55,376 bases of DNA from NCBI GenBank assembly GCA_905215405.1, contig CAJMQE010000016.1, positions 1 to 55,376 on the forward strand, in the 5' to 3' direction. The notes beneath the pieces were generated by a model, which saw only the letters and a list, made by a program, of their open reading frames with translations, was not told the DNA's origin and made no database searches. Positions within the stretch are counted from its first letter, which is position 1. Every line of letters starts with the position of its first letter. Below are positions 7,411-16,338 of the stretch, piece by piece. The position numbers and the translations under genes are program-made. This DNA is from an uncultured bacterium. GTDB taxonomy: Bacteria; Bacillota; Clostridia; Lachnospirales; Lachnospiraceae.

Positions 7411-9066
7411 CTACTTTAAATCTATAACGGTCTGGCATCCATCGCCCTGTTCATATGCAAATGTCACCGTATCTCCAATATTGTATCTGATAACTGAAAT
7501 AAAATCAGCTACGGATACATCATAGATTTCATCGGATCCATCCAACATGATCAGGAAATGGCTGTTTCCGCCGATAACAGTCTGTGTAATTTTTGCAATC
7601 GTTCCTGTCACTGACTGCTGTGCCTTTTCCTGTGGTACCGTAATTCCATTGTCTGCCATCATGGATACATATGCCTTTTCACACTCTGCAACTGTATCTC
7701 CTGTCGCTACTGTCTGATATTTCTCAATATTGAGCATTGCATACTGTTTTACAAGTCCAGCACTGTCCTTTAACGCCATGAAATAGGTCGGCTCGCCACC
7801 TACATTGAGTAAGAGCGGGAATGTTGCGCTATATCCAAGATGCTGTACTTTACCTTCCGCTGATGACATCGCTGAATTTTCCTCTGCACCTGAAATCTCA
7901 TAATAACGCGTCTTCATCGTTCGCTGGTTCATCAGTACGAATCCGACATTGGATTTATCCTGGCCAACGGAAGTAATACCTGTGTATACCCACACATCAT
8001 CTTCAAGTGCGATATAGTTGTAACCGTCAGTTGTCTGCAGACAGCCCTTCTGACTGAGAACGCTGTTCAAATATCCATTTTTGAGCTGACCATTATAATC
8101 ATAAAGATCGATCAGCATTTCTGCTGAATATACTTTATCGATCCATTGTGGTGCCTGATCGACTACATAATCTTCCATTTCACCTGTTACTGCATTTACA
8201 AGAACTACCCTGCCAATCGTAACGCCACCGAACAGACCGATATTGTACTGTTTTACAGGGCATACCCAGTAAGGTGTTCCATCTTCATCAATTTCAAAAT
8301 TGATATCATCGAAAATATACGTTGGATAGGCAAAACGCAAATATCTGTATATATTTCTACCAAAATGATCACTTGTAGAATACTGAATTCCCTGATCAAG
8401 TCTGACACATTCTGCTTCCTGTGTTGTCATATCGATCTTAATATATGCTGGAATGCCATCCGAATGATTGGTGAACCATTTGATCAGACTTCCATATTCC
8501 AGAGGAGCCACTCTGACCGGTTTGTTCTGATAATTGATCTGGGTATACATATCACTGACTTCGAACTGGGAAACCATATCGACCATCGTACCCATCACTC
8601 TGTTACCTATTGTTGCTGCTGAATCTTTATCCAGAATCGGAATCTGATCATAGGAGACCGGATGGATATCTTCTGTAAAAGTTCTGGTATCTACTGTCAT
8701 CAACTGCTGATATTTTTTCGCATTGATAATTGGAGAAGAAAGTAATGCTCCAATCACAAATATCACAACAACTGCTGCAGTAATGCCCATCAGAATCTTT
8801 GAGCGAATCTGCGCACTTTTGCTCTTATAATTGAACTTTATCCCGTGAAATGCATGAACCCTGCCTCCACTGATTTCCACTTCCGGTCTCGCCGCGCCAA
8901 GCAAAAGATTGACTACTACAAGAACGACCAGAACTACAATGATAAATTTCCAGAAGCCTGGTGCATGAATATTGATTGCTGGCAGTTCTACATAATAATA
9001 TACTGCTGCAACAAGCAGTGTGAGAATCACGCCTGCAAGAATTGTCCAAAACCTGCTTTTTTTCAT
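7411..9066 (-). CDS. Conserved membrane protein with large extracytoplasmic domain
   Basis: The 551-residue protein has three hydrophobic segments in its first 120 residues: about 9-27, 40-60 and, after a basic stretch, 92-112. About 430 residues of mixed alpha/beta sequence without repeats or Cys pairs follow, ending in a short OB-like beta region (TGTIAKITQTVIGGNSHFLI). No catalytic motif is recognisable. Start choice is firm (GAGGA, 7 nt, ATG). A perfect TATAAT lies at 9103-9108 with a poor -35, so the gene probably has its own promoter. No terminator separates it from the legF gene upstream, so read-through from the glycan operon is possible. Function unknown. Confidence 0.75.
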   Translation of the reverse strand: MKKSRFWTILAGVILTLLVAAVYYYVELPAINIHAPGFWKFIIVVLVVLVVVNLLLGAARPEVEISGGRVHAFHGIKFNYKSKSAQIRSKILMGITAAVVVIFVIGALLSSPIINAKKYQQLMTVDTRTFTEDIHPVSYDQIPILDKDSAATIGNRVMGTMVDMVSQFEVSDMYTQINYQNKPVRVAPLEYGSLIKWFTNHSDGIPAYIKIDMTTQEAECVRLDQGIQYSTSDHFGRNIYRYLRFAYPTYIFDDINFEIDEDGTPYWVCPVKQYNIGLFGGVTIGRVVLVNAVTGEMEDYVVDQAPQWIDKVYSAEMLIDLYDYNGQLKNGYLNSVLSQKGCLQTTDGYNYIALEDDVWVYTGITSVGQDKSNVGFVLMNQRTMKTRYYEISGAEENSAMSSAEGKVQHLGYSATFPLLLNVGGEPTYFMALKDSAGLVKQYAMLNIEKYQTVATGDTVAECEKAYVSMMADNGITVPQEKAQQSVTGTIAKITQTVIGGNSHFLIMLDGSDEIYDVSVADFISVIRYNIGDTVTFAYEQGDGCQTVIDLK

Positions 9067-9153
9067 AATAAACTCCTCTTTTTTTAGTATGTACGTTCTC
9101 CTATTATACTAAAAACCGAGTAAGTTTACCAGTTCTTTCTCTTTCCATCTCAT

Positions 9154-9864
9154 TTACAATTTTTTCCTTTCTCTTTCCCGCATCACGTATTCTGCATATT
9201 CAAACTGATATTTTTCGTCAATATCCATAGAAGAAACAGCATCCATCAGATAAGTGGCTGTTCTTCCATAGTAAAAACTCTTTTGCACAAGAAATGTCTC
9301 ACACCCCGCCAGATATATCGCTCCATTGATCCGGTATTCTATTGAGACGTCCTGTCTCTGCCCCAGTTGTGCTCTCTTCATTTTAGAGGTCAGAAAACCT
9401 GTCTCATCGACTGTGACATTCAGAAATGATGCATGGTCAAGTTCGCAAATGCTGACAAGTGTATCTGCCCTGCTTTCAAAAAACCTTTGCACGCTTTCCA
9501 ATATATGTACTTCTGTTCGCAAAGGGGATGTTGGCTGCAAAAGACAGAATAGATCGTATGTTTTTCCCATTTGCCTAAGTGTCTGTAATACATGAACAAT
9601 TACATCAGTTGAGGTCGATCTGTCCCCTGCCAGTTCATGTGGCCGCAGGAACGGTACATTTGCCCCATACTTCTGTGCAATCTGTGCATAGACTAAAGAA
9701 TCTGTGGATACAAAGACCTCATCAAATATACCTGCCTTTTGACAAGCTTCTATGGTATATGCCATCAATGGCTTCTGATTCATCAACTTTATGTTTTTGC
9801 CAGGAATTCCTTTTGACCCGCTTCTGGCCGGAATGATTGCTAATATGGATTTTTGCTGATACAT
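9154..9864 (-). CDS. legF: CMP-nonulosonate (legionaminate/neuraminate) cytidylyltransferase
   Basis: This enzyme would activate a nine-carbon acidic sugar by joining it to CMP, giving the donor for glycosyltransfer. The 236-residue product carries the signature IIPARSGSKGIPGKN (10-24), which binds CTP, and LLQPTSPLRT near residue 105. Both are diagnostic of the NeuA/LegF/PtmB family. Its start overlaps the 3' end of legG by 25 bp. It is the last gene of the seven-gene nonulosonate pathway. The choice of legionaminate rather than sialate or pseudaminate rests on the neighbours (LegB-, LegC- and PtmE-like), not on this sequence. Confidence 0.85.
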   Translation of the reverse strand: MYQQKSILAIIPARSGSKGIPGKNIKLMNQKPLMAYTIEACQKAGIFDEVFVSTDSLVYAQIAQKYGANVPFLRPHELAGDRSTSTDVIVHVLQTLRQMGKTYDLFCLLQPTSPLRTEVHILESVQRFFESRADTLVSICELDHASFLNVTVDETGFLTSKMKRAQLGQRQDVSIEYRINGAIYLAGCETFLVQKSFYYGRTATYLMDAVSSMDIDEKYQFEYAEYVMRERERKKL

Positions 9865-11018
9865 CCCCTCTCCTTCCCAATATCATAGAATACTTTTTTT
9901 AGCTGTATGCCAGAGTCCAGTGCCCGGCTGATAATAGAAACGATCTGCCCACTCGTATCTTCTTTTTCATAGGGGGACTGCTCCTTTTCATACTGTCCAT
10001 GCAATGCTCTGTGTATTGCATTCTGTATACTGTTTTCTGCAGTTCCACAATGAATGACTGATTTCGGCTTTATCCTGCCTTCCTGTCTACTACCAATATC
10101 CACAGTCGGCACACAAAAATATGGCGCCTCAATAATCCCACTGGAAGAATTTCCAATGACAACAGTGGCCTGCTTCATCAGACTGAGATACTTCAGCGAG
10201 CCCAGCGATGTAAATGCGGTGGCATGCTCCTTTTTTTCGACATATTCTTCAATCATCCTATGAACTGCACTGCCACCTGCATCGCTATTGCTTCGTGTAA
10301 AGAGCAAAAAAAGTTCCGGAAATGAATCGAGTGCATCGAGCAGACACTGAATCTGTGCAGGCTGCTGTTTTCCTTCCAGTGTAACCGGATGAAACGTAAT
10401 AAGAGCCAGTGGACTGTGCAATGCCATTCCCAGCTGCTCTTCAAGTTCCTGCCTGGTCAGTAGAGACATTTCCTTTATATTCTCAATTCCAAGTGCCCCC
10501 ACGCAAAATACTCTGTCTGGCTGTTCCCCCAGTTGAATCACCCTGTTCCTGTATTCTTCTGTACTGGTAAAATGCAGATAACTCATTTTCGTAATGGCAT
10601 GTCTCATGCAATCGTCCACTGCGCCCTGCGTGATCTCACCACCATGAATATGCGCAATTGGTATATTTTCTATCATAGCCGCACTTGCTGCGATAAAGAT
10701 CTCGTATCTGTCTCCCAGCAAAATAATCATATCTGGCTGTAATCGGCGATAGGCATCCGAGATACCGATCATCTCCAGTCCCATGGATCTACAAATACCT
10801 GTTGTCGTATCGGTTGCCAGATTCATTTCTATCTTTTCCTCTATGTAAAACCCATCTCGTTCAATATCGCGATAGGTCAGATTGCATCTTTCATCCATAT
10901 GCATCCCTGTGGCAATAATCTGCAGTCGCAGATCCTTTCTCTGCCTGATTTTTTTCATTACCGGTCTGAGCAGCCCGTAATCAGCCCTGCTGCCGGTCAC
11001 GACACATATCTTTTTCAC
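9840..11018 (-). CDS. legG: NDP-sugar 2-epimerase, hydrolysing (LegG/NeuC type)
   Basis: Members of this GT-B-fold family release the nucleotide and invert C2. Here the product would be 2,4-diacetamido-2,4,6-trideoxymannose, substrate of the synthase. The 392 residues include VTGSRADYG (7-15), LLGDRYE (100-106) and HIHGGEITQGAVDD (123-136), all typical of NeuC/LegG. A later GNSSSGIIEAP motif matches the nucleotide-binding loop. Translation starts at GTG, which overlaps the stop of the preceding gene as GTGA, indicating coupling. The family also contains UDP-GlcNAc 2-epimerases, so substrate assignment depends on the operon. Confidence 0.85.
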   Translation of the reverse strand: MKKICVVTGSRADYGLLRPVMKKIRQRKDLRLQIIATGMHMDERCNLTYRDIERDGFYIEEKIEMNLATDTTTGICRSMGLEMIGISDAYRRLQPDMIILLGDRYEIFIAASAAMIENIPIAHIHGGEITQGAVDDCMRHAITKMSYLHFTSTEEYRNRVIQLGEQPDRVFCVGALGIENIKEMSLLTRQELEEQLGMALHSPLALITFHPVTLEGKQQPAQIQCLLDALDSFPELFLLFTRSNSDAGGSAVHRMIEEYVEKKEHATAFTSLGSLKYLSLMKQATVVIGNSSSGIIEAPYFCVPTVDIGSRQEGRIKPKSVIHCGTAENSIQNAIHRALHGQYEKEQSPYEKEDTSGQIVSIISRALDSGIQLKKVFYDIGKERGCISKNPY

Positions 11019-12019
11019 TTTTTGATCCTTTCATCTATCCGATAATCCTGACTGGCCCTTTGCCCATATAACTGTGGTAACAGCATCGGAGTAATTCCAT
11101 TTTCAGGACGTTTTGCACATAGATTCTCTTCTGAAAAAAACTCGCCCTTTTTAATAGGTTCTGCTGCAACCAAACTTTTTCGCACTGCCTTCCGGTTATC
11201 GAGTTCCACCGCCGTCGGTTCTTTGACTCCATTTCCCATTGCAAGTTCAATATTTCTGACTGCTCTGACAAGCTGCTTTAATTCCTGCGGCTCCAGGCTC
11301 ATCGCCTGATCAGGCCCTGGAAGCGTGGCATCCAGTGTAAAATGCTTTTCAATCACACTGGCTCCAAGTGCAACCGCCGCGACTGCTACCTCTATTCCCA
11401 TCGTATGATCCGAATAACCGACACTGGTATGAAACAAAGCCTGTAAACTGTTCATGGCTCTCAGATTTACATCCTGCATACTGGCTGGATACGCGCTCGT
11501 ACAGTGTAACAGTGTGATACGATCCATACCGTTTCCACCAGCTGTAAGTATGTTCAATGCTGCTTTGATCTCCTCAATGGTTGCCATCCCCGTGGACATA
11601 ATGATTTCTCTGTCAAATGCTGACATTTTCTTAAGATACTGGTAATCCGTAAGCTCGCCTGACGGGATCTTCATCGCTGTCACGCCAAGTTTCTCCAAAA
11701 ATTCTATGCTCACAACATCAAATGGTGACGACAGGAATAAAATGTTTTTCTGTGCACAGTAAGAATACAATTCCCGAAATGCCTCCGGACTAAATTCCAG
11801 TTCTTTTAACATTGCATACTGACTATCTGCACTACCCGTATTTTCGATCTGATATTTTGCTTTCTTAGCTGTCTTCGTTACAAGATCCTGCGTTTTGTAA
11901 GTTTGAAATTTGATTGCATCTGCTCCCGCTGCCACAGCCTCATCCACCATATCCTTTGCCATGGAAATATCTCCATTATGATTGATGCCGGCCTCTGCTA
12001 TGACCATGACTCTTTTCAA
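11015..12019 (-). CDS. legI: Nonulosonic acid synthase (legionaminic acid synthase type)
   Basis: It would condense phosphoenolpyruvate with the 6-deoxy-mannose derivative to form the C9 acid. The 334-residue product has the NeuB TIM barrel with AEAGINHNG (8-16), the KFQTYKTQDLV strand, GYSDHTMGIEVAVAAVALGA and EKHFTLDATLPGPDQAMSL. A C-terminal SAF (antifreeze-like) domain (about 275-334) includes AKRPENGITP. The probable start is TTG at 12019, overlapping the upstream stop as TTGA; ATG at 12007 is the alternative. It forms a coupled block with the genes on both sides. Confidence 0.88.
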   Translation of the reverse strand: MKRVMVIAEAGINHNGDISMAKDMVDEAVAAGADAIKFQTYKTQDLVTKTAKKAKYQIENTGSADSQYAMLKELEFSPEAFRELYSYCAQKNILFLSSPFDVVSIEFLEKLGVTAMKIPSGELTDYQYLKKMSAFDREIIMSTGMATIEEIKAALNILTAGGNGMDRITLLHCTSAYPASMQDVNLRAMNSLQALFHTSVGYSDHTMGIEVAVAAVALGASVIEKHFTLDATLPGPDQAMSLEPQELKQLVRAVRNIELAMGNGVKEPTAVELDNRKAVRKSLVAAEPIKKGEFFSEENLCAKRPENGITPMLLPQLYGQRASQDYRIDERIKK

Positions 12020-12666
12020 ATTTTCCTTACCTCCTTTACCGGACTACCATAAGCAATCGTATGTGAAGCAACATCTTTCAGTACCAGGCTTCCAGCCCCG
12101 ATGAGCGCACACTCTCCAATTGTTTTATTCTGTACAATCGTTGAATTTGCCCCGATCAATGTATTCTGCCCGACCTGCACCCCTCCACACAACACGCTTC
12201 CCGGTGCAATATGAACAAAACTTGCAATTCTACTGTCATGTTCCACAATGGAACCGCTATTGATAATACAGCAATTTTCTATGACTGCCCCAGTGTTGAT
12301 CACCACTCCTTTTCCAATGAAATTTCCCTCTCCTAGTAAAATATCCTGTGCCACGACAGCACTGCGGTCGATCACATTCGGGAATGTATACCCGATTTCT
12401 TTGCAGCGTTGATAGAGTTTTTGCCTCGTATCGTCTATCCCCACACTGCCAATCGCAAGTACCACATTTCGAATTCCCATATGAAAAAAATACTCCAGTG
12501 CAGTATCATCTCCCAACACTTTGACTGCAACCACTCTGCTGTTTATCGCTGCCTTCTTATCAAGGATCCCGGCGATTGTATATTTTTTCATACTCCTTAC
12601 TGCATCGATCACACTTTCCGCATGCCCACCTCCACCGATCAGAAGCACCTTTTTTCTCATTTTCAC
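12016..12666 (-). CDS. NeuD/PglD-type sugar O- or N-acyltransferase
   Basis: The 216-residue product has an N-terminal Rossmann-like region opening with LLIGGGGHAESVIDAV. A left-handed beta-helix of hexapeptide repeats follows (about 100-205, for example GEGNFIGKGVVINTGA and VQVGQNTLIGANSTI). The conserved His in IVEHDSRIASFVHIAPG fits the catalytic base of PglD and NeuD enzymes. In this operon it most likely acetylates the 4-amino group made by the aminotransferase (the LegH step). O-acetylation of the finished sugar, as for NeuD, is the alternative. The start is taken as GTG at 12666 from spacing; ATG at 12660 is possible. Confidence 0.82.
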   Translation of the reverse strand: MKMRKKVLLIGGGGHAESVIDAVRSMKKYTIAGILDKKAAINSRVVAVKVLGDDTALEYFFHMGIRNVVLAIGSVGIDDTRQKLYQRCKEIGYTFPNVIDRSAVVAQDILLGEGNFIGKGVVINTGAVIENCCIINSGSIVEHDSRIASFVHIAPGSVLCGGVQVGQNTLIGANSTIVQNKTIGECALIGAGSLVLKDVASHTIAYGSPVKEVRKI

Positions 12667-12682
12667 ATTCTTTTCCGCTTAC

Positions 12683-13729
12683 TCATAATTTGAGTCTTTC
12701 TGACATTTTTTTCATTTCGCTAAACTCTCCCATATCAAGCCATGTGCTTTCCATGACCGGATAAGCTCCCACCCGCATCTTATGCTCCATGCAGACTGTA
12801 ATCAGCTCTGTCATATTAAATGGCTGTTCCTGCGGAATTTCCTTTAACACTTCCGCATCCAGTACATAAAATCCGGTATTGACCAACAGCTCGTATTTGG
12901 GCTTTTCACTCAGCGTGCTGATCCTGCCAGCCTGATCCAGTTCCACCACCCCATATGGGACCTGAAAATTTTTTATCGCAGTCACCACTGTGATTTTATT
13001 TTCGTGCTGCCTGTGATAACAGAGCAAATCCGTATAATCAATATCTAGTAAAATATCACAATTGCTCACAAAGAAACTTCCACTGATCTCTTCTCTGATC
13101 AGATTCAGGGCCCCTGCCGTACCAAGAGGTTCGCTCTCCTCAATAAAATGCAGATGATACCTGGACTCGCCATGAAAATAAGCTTTGATCATTTCTCTCT
13201 TATAATTTATTGAAAGATAAAAATCATAGAACCCATTTTCCATAAATTTATTCATAATTCTTTCCACAATTGGAATATCGCCGATTGGAATCAGTGGTTT
13301 GGGAATGATCTTCGTATAAGGGTACAGCCGTGTTCCTTTTCCACCAGCCATGATCACTACCGGTACCTGCCCCGTTCTTTGTCTTTCCTGCCTGCAATCT
13401 GCAATTTCATTCCAGAAGACGACCGCTTTTACTTCATGCTTTTCATTGACGAGCGGAATTCCTTCTATTCGGTATCTTTTCATGATCTCTAATGCCTGAT
13501 ATCGATCACTCTCTTTCAGAAAGACAGGATTTGCATTCATAATTGCACGAACCGGTAGATCAAGATCCATTTTTTTAATCATGCACCTTCTGATATCCCC
13601 GTCTGTAATCACACCAGAGAGCTTATTTGCTTCCACAACGACAAGCAGTTTCTTTGCCGTCTGATCCAACTGTCTGATTGCCTCCCTTACCGGCATCTCT
13701 GGTGTAATAAATAATTTTCCTGCTTCCAT
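12683..13729 (-). CDS. ptmE: CBS-domain sugar-1-phosphate nucleotidyltransferase (PtmE type)
   Basis: Two tandem CBS domains (about 1-115) precede a nucleotidyltransferase domain with VVIMAGGKGTRLYPYT (around 125-140), KPLIPIGDIPIVERIM and FFVSNCDILLDIDY. This fusion matches Campylobacter PtmE, the glucosamine-1-phosphate guanylyltransferase that feeds GDP-linked legionaminic acid synthesis. Its presence suggests the pathway here uses GDP rather than UDP intermediates, which is inference from family knowledge. The CBS pair may sense adenine nucleotides. It has a good ribosome binding site (AGAGGG) and sits 22 nt after legC. Confidence 0.8.
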   Translation of the reverse strand: MEAGKLFITPEMPVREAIRQLDQTAKKLLVVVEANKLSGVITDGDIRRCMIKKMDLDLPVRAIMNANPVFLKESDRYQALEIMKRYRIEGIPLVNEKHEVKAVVFWNEIADCRQERQRTGQVPVVIMAGGKGTRLYPYTKIIPKPLIPIGDIPIVERIMNKFMENGFYDFYLSINYKREMIKAYFHGESRYHLHFIEESEPLGTAGALNLIREEISGSFFVSNCDILLDIDYTDLLCYHRQHENKITVVTAIKNFQVPYGVVELDQAGRISTLSEKPKYELLVNTGFYVLDAEVLKEIPQEQPFNMTELITVCMEHKMRVGAYPVMESTWLDMGEFSEMKKMSERLKL

Positions 13730-13751
13730 TCCTATCCCTCTTTTAAGAATG

Positions 13752-14900
13752 CTAACTGTTTTTCAGCTTTTCGATGACCGTTTCAATTTCTGTCTGTGTT
13801 AAGCTGGTACTGCATGGCAGATTGATTACATTTTTCCAGTAAACAAATGCTTTTTCTATGTAATAAGACTGGTTCCCGCAATACATTTTCTGTGTATGTG
13901 CAAGCTTCCAGATCGGCCTCGTTTCGATCTGCTGTTTTCTCAGATCACTGATCAAACCATCCCTGTCTGCCTTTGGATCCAGCAAAAATAAAGCATAGAA
14001 CCAGCAGTTATTTCGAGCGTTTTTCCGGAACGCAAGTAATTGATATCGACTAGATGTGCGCATGGCCTGTCGATAAATGTCATAATTGCTCCGTTTGATG
14101 GCGATAAATTTCTCCAGATTCTCTAACTGTGCAACTCCAATAGCGGCAGCTACATTGGTCATCCGATAGTTGTAACCAACTTCATTATGAACATATCTGT
14201 AAGGATCATCCTTCGCTTGGGTGGCATAATAATTAGCTTTTTTCAGGTCACTACTGTTCTTTGCAACGAGCATTCCTCCGCCGCCTGTTGTCATGATCTT
14301 ATTTCCGTTAAATGAATACGCTCCAAAATCCCCCATTGTTCCTGCAAACTTACCAGCAAAATTCCCCTGTGCATAACAGGTGCCTAATGCCTCTGACGCA
14401 TCCTCAATCAATTTAACATGATATTTTTGCGTCAGCAGACAAAGCTGTTCCATGTCTGCCATATTACCAAATACATGAACTACTATGAGTGCCCTGATTC
14501 TCCGTCCGGTCACCTTGTTATAAAGGCCATGCTCCTTTAGAATACATTCTCTTGAAAAAAATGTTTCCAGTTTTTCACAATCCATATTTAAAGAATCATC
14601 ACAGTCCATAAATACCGGCTCGGCACCTACATATCTGACCGGATTGACCGATGCGATAAATGTCAAGGTTGGCACAATGACTTCATCTCCTGCTTTTACT
14701 CCCGCCAGCACAAGTGCAAGATGAATTGCTGCCGTTCCGCTCTGCAGTGCAACTGCTCCATCTACTTTTAAATAGTGGGCCATATTCTGAGCAAACTCAG
14801 TAACATAACTGCCTGCTGCTGATACCCAGCCACAGGTGATTGCATCTAAAACATACTTTTTTTCATTTCCACATAAATTGGGAACCGATAAAGGAATCAT
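13752..14900 (-). CDS. legC: PLP-dependent sugar aminotransferase (LegC family)
   Basis: This DegT/DnrJ/EryC1/StrS-type enzyme would aminate C4 of the 4-keto-6-deoxy sugar made by LegB. The 382 residues contain ALQSGTAAIHLAL (51-63), the PLP-binding acidic site LIEDASEALG (164-173), and GAYSFNGNKIMTTGGGGM (193-210) with the Schiff-base lysine at about 201. An inserted segment around residues 112-135 and the opening IPLSVPNLCGNEKKYV are typical of LegC-like members. The ribosome binding site TGGAGG stands 7 nt before the ATG. It lies between legB and ptmE in the same transcript. Confidence 0.87.
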   Translation of the reverse strand: MIPLSVPNLCGNEKKYVLDAITCGWVSAAGSYVTEFAQNMAHYLKVDGAVALQSGTAAIHLALVLAGVKAGDEVIVPTLTFIASVNPVRYVGAEPVFMDCDDSLNMDCEKLETFFSRECILKEHGLYNKVTGRRIRALIVVHVFGNMADMEQLCLLTQKYHVKLIEDASEALGTCYAQGNFAGKFAGTMGDFGAYSFNGNKIMTTGGGGMLVAKNSSDLKKANYYATQAKDDPYRYVHNEVGYNYRMTNVAAAIGVAQLENLEKFIAIKRSNYDIYRQAMRTSSRYQLLAFRKNARNNCWFYALFLLDPKADRDGLISDLRKQQIETRPIWKLAHTQKMYCGNQSYYIEKAFVYWKNVINLPCSTSLTQTEIETVIEKLKNS

Positions 14901-14957
14901 ATTTTTCCTCCATTTGTCCTGCCATCATTATCCGCGGCAGAATATCCTTTTACCTTA

Positions 14958-15938
14958 CTAAATGTTATAAATATCTGTCTTATACCGATCCATATTTTTT
15001 CCGATCCAGTCAATTGTCTCCTGCAGACCCTGCTCCATGGTATACTGCTGTTTCCAATCCGTCAGATCCCGCAGTTTCCGATTCGAGCCGAGCAACCGTA
15101 CCACTTCACTTTTTTCCGGTCTCATTCTCTGTTCTCTGCACACGATCTTTGCATCCGGTGCAATAAGCTGAGTCAACTGCTGAGCCAACTGCCCGATTGA
15201 GACCTCTTTCTGACTGGCGATATTGATTTCCTCTCCAATTGTCTTGTCTGACTGTTCAATCGCAATGAATCCATTTACGGTATCCTGCACAAAGTTGAAA
15301 TCTCTGGTAGGCGACAGACTTCCCAGACTAATTTCCTTCTTTCCTGCTAAAAGCTGTGTGATGATTGTTGGTATAACGGCCCTGGCTGACTGTCTTGGCC
15401 CGTACGTATTGAACGGACGTACAATTGTCACAGGCAGGGAAAAGCTCCGCCAAAAAGATTCTGCCAGCCTGTCAGCACCTATTTTGGTCGCTGAATAAGG
15501 CGACTGCCCCTGAAAAGGATGTTGTTCATCGATCGGCACGTACCGGGCACTTCCATATACTTCTGAAGTCGATGTAACCAGCACTCTTTGCATATTAAAA
15601 TCTCTTGCCGCCTGTAAAATATTGAGTGTCCCCTTTATATTGGTATCAACATAGGAATCCGGCGAAACATAACTAAATGGAATCGCAATCAGCGCAGCCA
15701 GATGAAACACCTCATCGACACCCTTCATGATCGTTCGCACTCCATTTGGATCCCTGATATCCCCACTACGGATATCAATCTCCTTCTTACTGGCTTCCGG
15801 CAGTGTATCCAGCCAGCCCCAGGAATTATTAGAATTATAAAAAGTGAGGGCTCTGACCTCGTACCCCTCACGAAGTAATGCTTCTGTCAGATGGCTGCCA
15901 ATAAAACCATCCGCTCCAGTTACAAGAACTTTTTTCAT
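14958..15938 (-). CDS. legB: NDP-sugar 4,6-dehydratase (LegB type)
   Basis: First committed enzyme of the pathway: an extended short-chain dehydrogenase converting an NDP-GlcNAc to the 4-keto-6-deoxy sugar. The NAD-binding TGADGFIGSH lies at 7-16, the TSE catalytic triplet in VTSTSEVYG (121-129), and the YxxxK pair at Y148 and K152 in SPYSATK. The 326-residue length is normal. The stretch WGWLDTLP near residue 40 is one I associate with the LegB subgroup. It starts the block of sugar genes after a 128-bp gap holding 39-bp tandem repeats, the longest spacer in the operon. Confidence 0.88.
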   Translation of the reverse strand: MKKVLVTGADGFIGSHLTEALLREGYEVRALTFYNSNNSWGWLDTLPEASKKEIDIRSGDIRDPNGVRTIMKGVDEVFHLAALIAIPFSYVSPDSYVDTNIKGTLNILQAARDFNMQRVLVTSTSEVYGSARYVPIDEQHPFQGQSPYSATKIGADRLAESFWRSFSLPVTIVRPFNTYGPRQSARAVIPTIITQLLAGKKEISLGSLSPTRDFNFVQDTVNGFIAIEQSDKTIGEEINIASQKEVSIGQLAQQLTQLIAPDAKIVCREQRMRPEKSEVVRLLGSNRKLRDLTDWKQQYTMEQGLQETIDWIGKNMDRYKTDIYNI

Positions 15939-16001
15939 ACGATTCCCCTTATAATCTGTTTTCCTGTCATAATTCTTCCATACCTTTGTTTCCTGCCATG
16001 G

Positions 16002-16079
16002 TTATCTGTAATGATTATCGATCATGTTTATCTATATTGGTTATCTGTAATGATTATCTGCCGTATTTATCTATAATGA
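16002..16079. repeat. Two 39-bp imperfect direct repeats upstream of legB
   Basis: The 18-bp core TTATCTGTAATGATTATC occurs at 16002 and again at 16041. Each copy is followed by a variable 7-mer and then TTTATCTAT(A)AT(T). The second copy runs into the last codons of the small protein gene ending at 16067. The repeats sit in the leader of legB. Confidence 0.75.
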
Positions 16080-16321
16080 TTGTCAAATACCTTGATTCTG
16101 TAATAACTGGACCTATCCGTGACTGCGAAACAATATTCTCCATCCCTGCCTGTGACCATATGTGCCAGTTCCATGATCTGCGGTTCGTTTTGCTGTGGCT
16201 CTCTGCTATAGCGCCAACGCATTTTCTCCAGAATCACGATCGCGCCTGCCACAGGTGTGTGATCCTGATACTCAATGCATCCTCTTATCAGCACCGGTCC
16301 GGTGTCCACCTCATTTTCCAT
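16067..16321 (-). CDS. Small leaderless beta-sandwich-like protein D (CarboxypepD_reg-like)
   Basis: The 84-residue product has no signal peptide or membrane segment. It fits the carboxypeptidase-regulatory-like pattern: an early GCIEYQDHTPVAGAIVILEK strand-turn-strand, then TGRDGEYCFAV and a final YRIKVFDNHYR strand. The start at 16321 (ATG) is preferred over GTG at 16330 because AGGAG lies 8 nt before it. It is the last of four such genes in a row, interrupted only by the Maf and acidic-protein genes, and it directly precedes the sugar-pathway block. I infer an acceptor or structural protein of the glycosylated surface layer; no enzymatic motif is present. Confidence 0.65.
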   Translation of the reverse strand: MENEVDTGPVLIRGCIEYQDHTPVAGAIVILEKMRWRYSREPQQNEPQIMELAHMVTGRDGEYCFAVTDRSSYYRIKVFDNHYR

Positions 16322-16338
16322 CCTCCACACTCCTATTC

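Noticed and set aside
8146..8622. 158-codon plus-strand ORF inside the 551-aa membrane protein gene
   Set aside because: It is antisense to a well-supported gene, has odd composition (Ile/Cys/His-rich) and no ribosome binding site.
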